DNA from: Strigamia acuminata
Lineage: Eukaryota > Arthropoda > Chilopoda > Geophilomorpha > Linotaeniidae
Direction: 5' to 3'
NCBI GenBank assembly: GCA_949358305.1
Contig: OX442319.1
Coordinates: 3,100,001-3,164,000, forward strand
Length of the DNA: 64,000 nt
Shown: positions 46,201 to 54,787 of the stretch, in pieces
How the letters are laid out: every line of letters begins with the position of its first letter
How positions within the stretch are numbered: position 1 is the stretch's first letter
The notes under the pieces: generated by a model
Databases searched by the model: none
What the model was told of the DNA's origin: nothing
What the model saw: only the letters and a program-made list of their open reading frames with translations
Program-made: the position numbers and the translations under genes

Positions 46201-48082
46201 TTTAATTATACCAAAGGTAAAGTCGTGAGGTTTGATAAGAATTTTAATAACCGGTGGAAAATTGATATTGCTACACTTGCATTTGTAATTTAAGAAATAT
46301 TATTTTAGTATTGGAGAGTACCTATGTGGTTCAAAATATATTTTACAATGTTAGTGCTTGTTTTGCGGATTAAAAATAAGTCAATTTTGATTATACTGTA
46401 TATATACAGACGATTCACTAACGGTTATTAAAGGAAATAAATTAAAAATTGCAGTGTTTCATATTTGAGTATTTAAACCGATGTGTATAACCGAGAAATA
46501 ATAAACTGTTGGTTGACAAATTTTTTCCGATGATCAAACATGGAATTATTTACGCATTATGCGTAGGTGTAACCAGTTTGCGATTTGTATGAGCAAATGC
46601 CAAAAAGCAAACTGCACCGCAGTTCACTCCCAACAGTTTTTATTGAAGGTTTTCGCTGTCTGATAAAAAATGCAAGGCTCTAACCGAATGAATGGAATAC
46701 TTTTTGTACTCAAAATTGATGCAGGAAATGTGTGAACCAAACAGGAAGGACAATTGTTTATTCTTGGAATTCTTCCATCATTAACTGGTGAAATAAATTT
46801 AATCTCTCATCCATGATGTGTAACTCATTTCCTCACAGCAATTTTAGAAAAAAATTAATTCAATTTTTTTTTTACTTATAAGTTATATCAAATGGGAAAA
46901 AAAATAGGATATAATCCAATGTAAGCTTATTGTTATCTTGCTGACCTTGGCAGAAAGCCCTTACACGACCTAATTCCTTGCAAACAATAAAACAACGCCT
47001 ACATAGAAAAGAACATCAGGAGAGGAAATATTACCTGTGAGGGAGGGAGGGAGTGGGGGTTAGGGATTACCAAGAATTACTCCTTGTGCCCACAGTTGTG
47101 AACAAGAAGTGCATGGATGGGTGACCGGGCGGCAGGACTGGACTGGGTACAAATTTAGTACCGGGAAATCTGGATGGGTCGGGCCACAGGGACAGGTTAC
47201 GGTGGGCCAGGGACGGGCCACCGGGTCACAGACCACCAGGGCCAGTCCAGCACTGCCAGGTGGGAATCTCAGTTGTTTCTAATCCTTGCCTGACAAGTAC
47301 TAGGCGCATTCGAAAAGTCATTAAAACGAGTGTAAATGTGTTTACACTCGTTTTCACACGACATTTACACAAATTAATTCCTGTAAATGTCGTGTAAACT
47401 GTTAAACAGAAACGGCCTGCACGCCACATTTACGTTTAAATCTCCGTTCAACGAGTTGTCTTGTTCAAATCGTGTCTTGCTGGCAACCATCTTGGATTTT
47501 TGTTAGATCGGTTGGAACGATTTCGACCGCGTTTGTACGATCGAATGCGGCCGATGTTCGACCGCATTAGTACGATCGAATGTGGCCGATTTATTTACAC
47601 TTGAATTTACACACAAATTTATTTTTAAACTCGAAAATTGGGTCGTTTAACTTGACATTTACACTATTAGATGCACTGGTCGTTTAGTACAAATTACTTT
47701 TCGAATGCACCTACTGTTTCTTGGGCAAGACCGGCAGTCTCAAATTGGGTTTTGCGTCATTTTCCGAGTTCTCGATGCAAATGCAAGGTTGGGTCCTTAA
47801 GAAAGTCGTCCCACAGATCGCGGCCTAAATCCCCACATAAGTATTTCACAGGGCCATGATCGTGCTAAGTGTCTCAGTAATACTTCTACTTCTACTTATG
47901 TTTTTTTTTTCCTTTTTATTACAGAAACTCAATCAGGTCCTAGGTTTTCGCTTACCGGTCTTGAAGAAGTAATCAATTTACTTCTCGCCATTCCAACAAG
48001 TTCCCATTCAGTTGGTTCATCGTCATCATCATCTTGTTCAGCCAAAATAAACCTTGCAAGTAAAAATGACATCTCGTTTTAA
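40243..48082 (+). CDS. Uncharacterised acidic, Ser-rich protein (four exons)
   Basis: My model joins 40243-41493, 42920-44063, 44753-45271 and 47925-48082 (1023 aa). All three junctions keep phase and have standard sites (GTAAGTA, GTCAGT, GTAAGC donors). Exon 1 is acidic, with a run of about 8 Asp near residue 13 and EETPDELLSEE. Exon 2 carries Arg/Glu-rich, probably coiled segments (RKRAQEGRERAAR, RQQREEREKDNAERARSMEF) and the conserved-looking block LRVRRSLRQLNVPEWFKNSP. Exon 3 has TPTILTKQPYLGWRSSERL and a proline-rich PPVPPKPYSTP, a likely SH3 ligand. Exon 4 ends with LTGLEEVINLLLAIP and a Ser tract. No enzyme domain, signal peptide or membrane segment is seen. This suggests a cytoplasmic scaffold or cytoskeletal regulator, but I do not recognise the family. 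Intron 1 carries a dispersed repeat (42423-42540) and intron 3 a MITE. Exon 1 and exons 2-4 could be separate genes, although phase and splice sites argue for one. Confidence 0.7.
47040..47250. repeat. GC-rich repeat remnant in intron 3
   Basis: GC-rich GGGCCAGGGACGGGCCACCG-like and CCAGTCCAGCACTGCCAGG sequence stands out from the AT-rich intron. It resembles the GC-rich subterminal arrays of the hAT MITEs here. No clear second terminus was found. Confidence 0.35.
47303..47711. mobile_element. GGCGCATTC-ended MITE, copy C
   Basis: Inverted ends GGCGCATTCGAAAAGTC and ACTTTTCGAATGCACC are flanked by TA on both sides (47301-47302 and 47712-47713). It is closely related to copy B, but the internal GATCGAATGCGGCCG array has only about two units. 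It lies in intron 3 of the 1023-aa gene. Confidence 0.85.
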
Positions 48083-49977
48083 CAATTGGAAGAGAAAAAA
48101 AGTAACCAGTCACAACAATAATTGGACTGTACAGTGACTTGTGCAAATTACACATATTCACTAGAGAGTATTTGAAGAAATCATCCCTAGAGAAGAAAAT
48201 TCGTTGGAATGTTGGAATCAATGCCACTGAATTCTCAAATGTCAATAAACTATAATCATTTAACTCGTGGTGAGTGCAGGTTAACTAAACTGCCAATCCG
48301 TTGTACCGAATGGGTTGAAAGAACTCATTTTTATAATTACAATTTATCATGCGTAAGAATTCATTCAAAGAAAGGAAACATCACGCAAATCTTCACCGGA
48401 TGCTGCTATGCTGTGAATAACTCAAGCTGGAGTAAATTGTAGTCCTAGTCTCATTTTAAACGAATCTAACGTGTAAATAATGTATCTTATTATCCACGAA
48501 AAATGGTTATATGGTAATTGTATTTTTTTAAGCAAAAAAAAAAAATCAAACAAAAACTTGTATTGTCTTTTTAAATCAATAATTATTGCATGAAATAAAT
48601 GATACTTACCATAAGAGTCGAGTTTTGCGAGAATATCTAGACAGAAATTAAGCCTAACTATTAATTCGGAAGTGCAATAAATTTGTCAAAAATAAATTGG
48701 AAAAAGAAACACTCATAAAGGTAATTTGTCTTTCTGATAAACAAATTTGTACTGTTCCTTTAATTTGATGGCGTTTCACTTATCTGACAAGACTATCAGC
48801 ACTAATTGCGACGATCAATCATATTTTATATAAGAAGTTATCTTGAGGATTTGATTGATTGTTGAAAGCCCATTGTCAAAGTATCTGACAGTGACTCATA
48901 TTTGTAAACATATTTGTAAAAGACTTGGAAATTACACCATCTGTTGGGAATAATTATCAACATTGGCTTTTGGTGCCTTCTGGGAACTTGTTTTAGACAT
49001 TTGAAAGGTTTTAGAACTGTAAAGTTGCAATATTTTACCACGAGAGCGCACTGCACTGCTGTGAAGCGCAAAACTCGAAGTTAAGTAAACAGAACTTTGT
49101 CCTGGCTGATGTTAATGATGTTCAGTCTTGGTTTGTTACATTAAACAAATGTAAGAAACGAAAAACCGAAATTGTAATTGCTGACAAAAATGGCAGTTTT
49201 GAATAAGAGCCGCGGCCTCTTAATCGATGAAATACGTTATTCATTTTACTAAGCCAACGCAATGAAAAAAATAGATTGACAACAAGTTGCACTATTTATA
49301 ATATAAAACCATGCGTTATCAAAAGTTCTTGCAGCAAACTGTAATGAGTACACATCCAATCATCCAATTCTGTTTTTACAAAAAAAACACTATAGGTACG
49401 TTCAATAAGTCGCACTACAAGTGCTATAGGTGTTGTATTTTTGTTTAGTGATTTTAAAAGATACAAAAACAAACTCACAAACACCAAAAACACAACTTGT
49501 TGAATGCCCAGCTAAATCTTTATACAAAAACCGTGTTAAATCAAAAGAAATCGTGTAAAAACAGAACTGGGTGTGATGTTTACCTTATTTCTTCGATTCT
49601 AACGTGCACTTTTAAGCGTGCATGCTACAATCGAAGAAATATGACAAAAAAAAAATTAAAAAATAAAATTTAGCATTTCACAGACGTAGCAAAACCCGCC
49701 ATCCACCAATTGAGAAAAGTGAGAGAAAAATTAAATTCAATTTTAATGCACTTGAAAAAATTTACAAATTACGTGCTCGAATTTTCCAAAACAAAAAAAT
49801 CATCGCAACTTTAAATCATTATTCCACTAAATCATTAAAAAATACAAATTTATTGCTATATGCTTCAACCTAGTTGCAAAAATTAGTCAGAAAAAAACAA
49901 ACAAAAAAAACACAAAACAAGAAAAAAAAAAAAGAAAAAAAGCGGCGCTTTCATTCATTCATTCGACGAACTCCCAT
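48083..49977. other. 3' flanks of two convergent genes
   Basis: Holds the 3' UTRs of the upstream gene and of MAN1, with AATAAA-type signals (for example near 48595). A short foldback with TAGGTACGTTCAATAAG and CTTGTTGAATGCCCAGCTA ends occurs at about 49393-49513. It is a possible tiny relative of the GGCGCATTC MITEs. Nothing else. Confidence 0.4.
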
Positions 49978-51840
49978 CTAAGCCTTCCCGAACGAACTGT
50001 GGTTATTCAAACTCTTCAACGGCACCTTGGCGTGCACCGCCTTCGGAAACCTCTCGTGATATCTCTCCAATCGCAAATAGCGCACCGTGATCAAATTGCC
50101 GTCGAACCACCACCCGTGCAGCTGTCGGAACACGTGTCCCGCCGACGCCGAGTCGATGCACTTAACATAAACGCAGCCCTCGCGCGACGACGTGTCCACT
50201 TTAATGTGGACGATCCCGTTAATCCGCTGGCACTTGTCGAGTATGGCGTCCTGGATGTGCACGTGCCAGTCGTCGCCGTACTCGACATCCGGGTCGAACA
50301 TGTTCCTCACTTTCAAACACGACGTCAAACTCACGGGCGGCGAGTTCGTGCCCCCGTCCGAGTGCTCGAACGCCTGTCCCTGCCACGACTTCTTCGCCGT
50401 CTCGGGCGTCACCGCCACCAGCGCCGGCTGCACCCACCGCCACACCTGGTAGTCCTCGCCGTCCACGTTCTGCAGCTCGACGCGCACGCGCGAGTCGTTG
50501 TCGTCGATGAACCGCACGGCCGACTCCCACAACGCGCGCTTCTGCTTGCGTTCCGACAGCGGGATGAGCATGTCGCGCACGTGCGGCAACGGCAAGCAAC
50601 GCAGCTTCGCGTCCGGGCTCGACAGTTCGTGGCTCTGCAGCAAACTCATGATGCTCTCGATGAGCGCGTGCATGTCGGCGTCGAAGCGCTTCTTCTTCAC
50701 CCAATGCCAGTAGACGGCGAAGCAGGACGCGACGACGAGCGCCAAAACGCAGAGGACTAAGAGAAACTTGTAGAAAACGAGGCCGAACGCCTGGCGGAGC
50801 CGACACGCGAAGGATTTGTCGCCGGAGACCGACTCGAGGGAATGGACGGTCCAGATCTTGGTTCCGACGAGCGGCTCGTTGCTCGCGTTGTACAGCTTGA
50901 TGCCGAAGTGCGGGTGCTTCGAAAAGATGGTGAGGCATTCGGACACGACGAGTTTCATGTCCACGTTGACGGAGTCGGGGAAATCGGTCTTGAAGTATTG
51001 TTCGACCTCGCTGAGAAGCATGTTCCGCTTGACGCCTTCCTGGTTCGACGTGCAGTCGTAGGCGCCGGCCGTCTGGCGCAGTTTGTTGCGCAGGCGGTTG
51101 AGCAGGACGAGTTTGTCGCTCTCGCGCAGGTCGTGGTCGTGGTCGTGGTCGGGCGAGGATTGTGCCGCCTCGATTCCGTCCTTGGTGCGGACGTTGACGT
51201 ACATGAGGCCGATGGCGACGAAGAAAACGATGACGATGCTGAGTAATATCATGGAAATGAGGTGCGAACTGCGACTGAAAAAGATTTCTTGGTGCGAATT
51301 GTTGAGGGATAAACCCTTGACGGTCGGCGGGTCGAGGACCTCGCGGTTTTTGTAGATTGGATCACATTTTAGCACGGGCGAGCTGTTTGTTTTGCGGTTG
51401 CGCGTGGAATAGTTGTGTTTCACACTCTCCGGGTAGTCCGAGTCGTCGGAATTGTCTAGAAAGTGCGACCGGTTCTGGTTGGGTGTAATATTGTTCACGG
51501 TCAGGTTGCGGAGCGCGTTTGGCGTCACGTTCACGGAGGGTTTGGCGCGGGTCGTCCTGTCCGGAGCGGGGAGGGAAAGGCGGTTTCTCCGGCGCAGTTT
51601 TCGGGCTGTTGACTTGACGTCGAGCGAGTCCAGGTCACTCTCGTCCGAGCTGAATGTTAGCAAACTCCGCGAGTTTAGCGATTTCGGTTGTAAGGAGTTA
51701 CGCGAGTTTTTTTTCTTCTGCTCCAATAGTTCCTTGAGCTTCTTCGCGTAGATCTGCCGGGTTGTTTCCGTGATTGGGCCGGCTTTGTAACCCAATTCCG
51801 CGAGCTGACGTCTCAGTCGTTCATTATCGCTCGACGCCAT
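49978..51840 (-). CDS. MAN1: MAN1/LEMD3-like inner nuclear membrane protein
   Basis: A single exon of 620 aa. In frame, an upstream TTG is not a credible start; the first ATG gives MASSDNERLRRQL. Residues 1-42 form a LEM domain (LAELGYKAGPITETTRQIYA), which binds BAF. A Ser/Arg-rich nucleoplasmic linker follows, then a first membrane span (about 194-215, MILLSIVIVFFVAIGLMYV), a lumenal domain with two cysteines, and a second span (about 356-380, FLLVLCVLALVVASCFAVYW). Next come a Man1-Src1 C-terminal (winged-helix) region with LPLPHVRDMLIP and WESAVRFIDDNDSR, and an RRM-like domain at the end (VHIKVDTSSREGCVYVKC...WWFDGNLITVRYL). In animals MAN1 anchors chromatin and antagonises Smad (TGF-beta/BMP) signalling through the C-terminal part. 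The length is close to insect MAN1 and shorter than human LEMD3. The large plus-strand frames across it are antisense shadows of GC-rich codons. Confidence 0.93.
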   Translation of the reverse strand: MASSDNERLRRQLAELGYKAGPITETTRQIYAKKLKELLEQKKKNSRNSLQPKSLNSRSLLTFSSDESDLDSLDVKSTARKLRRRNRLSLPAPDRTTRAKPSVNVTPNALRNLTVNNITPNQNRSHFLDNSDDSDYPESVKHNYSTRNRKTNSSPVLKCDPIYKNREVLDPPTVKGLSLNNSHQEIFFSRSSHLISMILLSIVIVFFVAIGLMYVNVRTKDGIEAAQSSPDHDHDHDLRESDKLVLLNRLRNKLRQTAGAYDCTSNQEGVKRNMLLSEVEQYFKTDFPDSVNVDMKLVVSECLTIFSKHPHFGIKLYNASNEPLVGTKIWTVHSLESVSGDKSFACRLRQAFGLVFYKFLLVLCVLALVVASCFAVYWHWVKKKRFDADMHALIESIMSLLQSHELSSPDAKLRCLPLPHVRDMLIPLSERKQKRALWESAVRFIDDNDSRVRVELQNVDGEDYQVWRWVQPALVAVTPETAKKSWQGQAFEHSDGGTNSPPVSLTSCLKVRNMFDPDVEYGDDWHVHIQDAILDKCQRINGIVHIKVDTSSREGCVYVKCIDSASAGHVFRQLHGWWFDGNLITVRYLRLERYHERFPKAVHAKVPLKSLNNHSSFGKA

Positions 51841-52773
51841 TTGTAATTTCAAACTTGCATGGGGTGGACGTAGTGGCCGCGTGGCGCCATCTGTAAATTT
51901 TAAAAAAGGAGGAATAAAAAGTTGATTTTGTTAAAATAAATTTGAATTTTTTAAATTTGAAACTTTAGAAATGAATTTTTTAAATAAAAAATATTATTTG
52001 TGTTAAAATTTTCAGATTCAACCTCAGTGTTCATTTTCCATGTCAGTTGTGAAGCGAAAGGTGTACTGGGAAATCTGTTCGTTCGTCCATTGTCATCCCC
52101 CATATTGGCTCGGAAGGCCGTCTGCTATGGCCGATATTTTAATTCGTAAATATTAAACAAAAGAATCAGAAAAAAAAGATAGATTATAGAATTTTTTCGG
52201 AATCATAATCCAGACTCCATTTCGAGGCCACAACAAACACCGAGTTTGTCGACTCATCGTCGATCGTCAGTTTCATTACATTTAACTAAATTTTTTCATC
52301 ATAAAAGATTGGGAACAATAAGCCGAGGTTCCGCTTCCCCCACTACCGAAGTTATGCAGCACGACGATGGAAAAATCGATGTCTTGCTACTGCATTGGTA
52401 AAAATCTATCCCCAAAAAGATTTAAAGCGTATATATCTTTTATTTATTTTCAGATCGTCTTGAGGAATGGAAGATCGGGTAACTTTTCTTTGAAAAAATA
52501 TAAAAAATCGATAATTTTGAAGTTTTCTTTTTGCCTTTTTAGGTTTCTAAATTCGTAAAAGACTTTCATAAACGATTTCCACACAAAGCAAATATTGTAA
52601 TTGTTAAGTAACGTGTTTGACAATTATTTTCATGTTTAACCATTTTTTTCCCCTCTGTGGAATTGAATAGAGAATTGAACAAACTTCAGGAATAACTTGG
52701 AAATTTGATGTATACGTGGACGGATTGTTAATTCATGCAAGAAATGTAGTTATTTAATAATTACTCGTAATAT
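51841..52773. other. Divergent intergenic region between MAN1 and the SelW-like gene
   Basis: Presumed MAN1 promoter and 5' UTR at the left end. A GTGGCGCCATCTG CTCF-like core sits at 51881-51893, about 40 bp from the start codon. No other gene is seen. Confidence 0.4.
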
Positions 52774-53196
52774 AGGGTGTCCCAAAAATAACGCAAGATT
52801 TGAATTAGCCGCCATTTGTGAAGTAAATTGTTGGCGACCCTGAAACAACAACGATTTGACAGCTGAAAGTTTAGGGTTTTATCTGCCGAAATTGGATTAT
52901 ATTGATGTGGCCAATATGTGGTTTCAACAAGACGGTGCCACATGCCATATTGCCATACAACCACGGAAACAATTCAATTACTGCATGAGACATCACCGGT
53001 TTCGGTGATCAGAATTGGCCCCTTTTTCTTGCACCGTCTTGTTGAAACCACATATTGGCCACATCAATATAATCCAATTTCGGCAGATAAAACCCTAAAC
53101 TTTCAGCTGTCAAATCGTTGTTGTTTCAGGGTTGCCAACAATTTACTGCACAAATGGCGGTTAATTCAAATCTTGCGTTATTTTTGGGACACCCTT
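52774..53196. mobile_element. Foldback mariner/IS630-like relic with a transposase fragment
   Basis: Ends AGGGTGTCCCAAAAATAACG and its complement CGTTATTTTTGGGACACCCT are inverted. The arms match for about 165 bp (52774-52940 against about 53030-53196), with an approximately 90-bp loop. Arm plus loop encode WFQQDGATCHIA, the second-aspartate region of an IS630/mariner-type DDE transposase, and after a +1 shift TIQLLHE. This is a non-autonomous inverted derivative of an autonomous transposon; the transposase is broken. Clear target duplications were not seen. Confidence 0.8.
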
Positions 53197-53732
53197 TATA
53201 AGCCGCTAATACTTGAATCACTTTTAATTCAGACCGATGGGTTTGTGGATACGGAGCAAAAATGGAACCGAATAGCTGTCGCCGTTGATTTTGCATATCG
53301 AAAACAAAAAACAATGCAACCTGGTTATATATGTGAGCACAGGTCGACGGCTGAGGCTGGAACCGATTCACCGAATATAACTATGTTGTCGCCAGTTACG
53401 AGTGACCCAAGACTTGGTATTAACATTTTAGACGCGCAGTTTAATGGGTTTATAAAATGTTAGTTAATGCATTGCAGATAAAAAAGGTGGCGCCAACTGG
53501 TGTATTTGTTGTTGAGAAAAATCCTTGCATGGGTTACGATTTCGCTGGTTTTGTTTCTGAAGACATTGACCGAAAAGCTACGTGAAAGACTGGGTTTTTG
53601 TCTGACTAATGTTAAAACTGGCCTCAAATTTGTTTATATTGTTGTTTGTATTTTTTTTAAATGTATAATTTTGCAAGTAAAATTTTTTGCATTGTTTTAA
53701 GTCACGTGGTTTTGTTGTTGATAAATTTCAAA

Positions 53733-54308
53733 ATGTCCGCGTTGATTAGGAAGTCGTTTTTTCCAATTCCGTTGGCCAGGAGTGTTCATCTTGGTGGAAC
53801 TTATGGTCAGGGGAACAGAGCGAGAGTTCATGTCAGATAGTGAGTTGGATGTAGAAATTTGTGTTTTGGTTGGTTTATTGATTTGAATTTATGTTTTAGT
53901 TCGAGCAGTCCCGAGTACAAGGCCCAGGTTTAATGTTTTATTAGATTTTTTATTTGTTTTTAATTTTTGTTTTGGATTTTAGTTTCAGTTGTTGTGTCAG
54001 GAGTTGTCGAAGAACTTTCCGAACGAAGTTTCCGTGGTAATTTACAATTTTCGTGAATTTAATGAAGGGTAAAATGTAAAAAGTGTGTAAATTTCTAGAC
54101 GGGTGAAGCGTTGAAAGCTAAAAGCGAAGATTTTGAAGTTGCCATTAATGATCAGATCATTCATTCCAAAAGAGTAAGAATCCAGTCTAGTGGTGGAAAT
54201 TGGTTTTAAATGTTCGTGTCGTAGCTTGGCGATGGATTTATCAACAAGATGTGCAAACGAGCGGTTATTGTCAACGGCATCAAAGCAGCTTTGAACCGAA
54301 AGAAATGA
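53733..54308 (+). CDS. Selenoprotein-W-like (Rdx family) protein lacking the CxxC/U motif
   Basis: Five small exons, 53733-53839, 53900-53927, 53983-54036, 54099-54173 and 54225-54308, join in phase to 115 aa. Residues 1-23 (MSALIRKSFFPIPLARSVHL) are basic and hydrophobic without acids, like a mitochondrial presequence. The rest follows the Rdx/SelW pattern: an initial beta strand (RVHVRY), a loop, YKAQFQLLCQELSKNFP, then FEVAINDQIIHSKRLGDGF, which parallels FEVxVNGKLxHSKKxGDGF of SelW, and a C-terminal helix ending GIKAALNRKK. At the place of the redox motif (Y-C-x-x-C/U-x-Y-K) the sequence reads Y-S-S-S-P-E-Y-K. Only two cysteines exist, both elsewhere. No Sec codon is required. A thiol oxidoreductase role is therefore unlikely; it may be a structural or binding variant. 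Exon 2 is only 28 nt, so its borders deserve RNA support. Confidence 0.7.
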
Positions 54309-54435
54309 ATCGAATTAATTTTTGTAACTTCGTAATTTTGGCTTAACTATTGGCATTGTGTAACTGACGCAGCACTCGAAATCTGAACAAAATTAAAGGT
54401 TTTATTTAGAAAATGTGTTAACGAAGAATCTTCCA

Positions 54436-54660
54436 TTCCAACATACAGTTTTAGGCCTAAAATTTACAGTTTTGAGCCTAAAATGTTCAGTTTTGTGGAT
54501 AAAATGTTCAGTTTTGTGCATAAAACACCAGTTGTGGCCAAAAATGTACAGTTTTATGGATAAAACTCCATATTTGGGCCTAAAATGTTTAGTTTTGTGT
54601 ATAAAACTCTAGCTTTGGGTCTAAAATGTTCAGTTTTGGTCATAAAAATCGTCCCAGTCA
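54436..54660. repeat. 22-bp minisatellite (AAAATGTTCAGTTTTGTGCAT), array 1
   Basis: About ten imperfect units of AAAATGTwCAGTTTTGkGsmTA occur between the SelW-like gene and SLC33A1. The same unit forms array 2 at 56395-56880. Confidence 0.88.
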
Positions 54661-54787
54661 AGCTTGAAGCTCGCTGTATCAACCAGGTAGTTTCAAAACT
54701 CACCGATATGTGCAAAATAATTTATTTATATAATCAATGGACAACGCTAAAGTAACCGCCATTTACAGGAATGATACAAATTTGTCG

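Noticed and set aside
49999-51246. Plus-strand frames of 134-253 codons opposite MAN1
   Set aside because: They are antisense shadows of GC-biased codons in a gene with strong domain evidence on the minus strand.
51841-51852. Upstream TTG as MAN1 start
   Set aside because: The ATG at 51840 gives a LEM domain at the very N-terminus, as in the family.
52918-53463. 181-codon plus-strand frame
   Set aside because: It runs through the right arm of a foldback transposon relic in the wrong strand and then into non-coding DNA. Only a short transposase piece is genuine.
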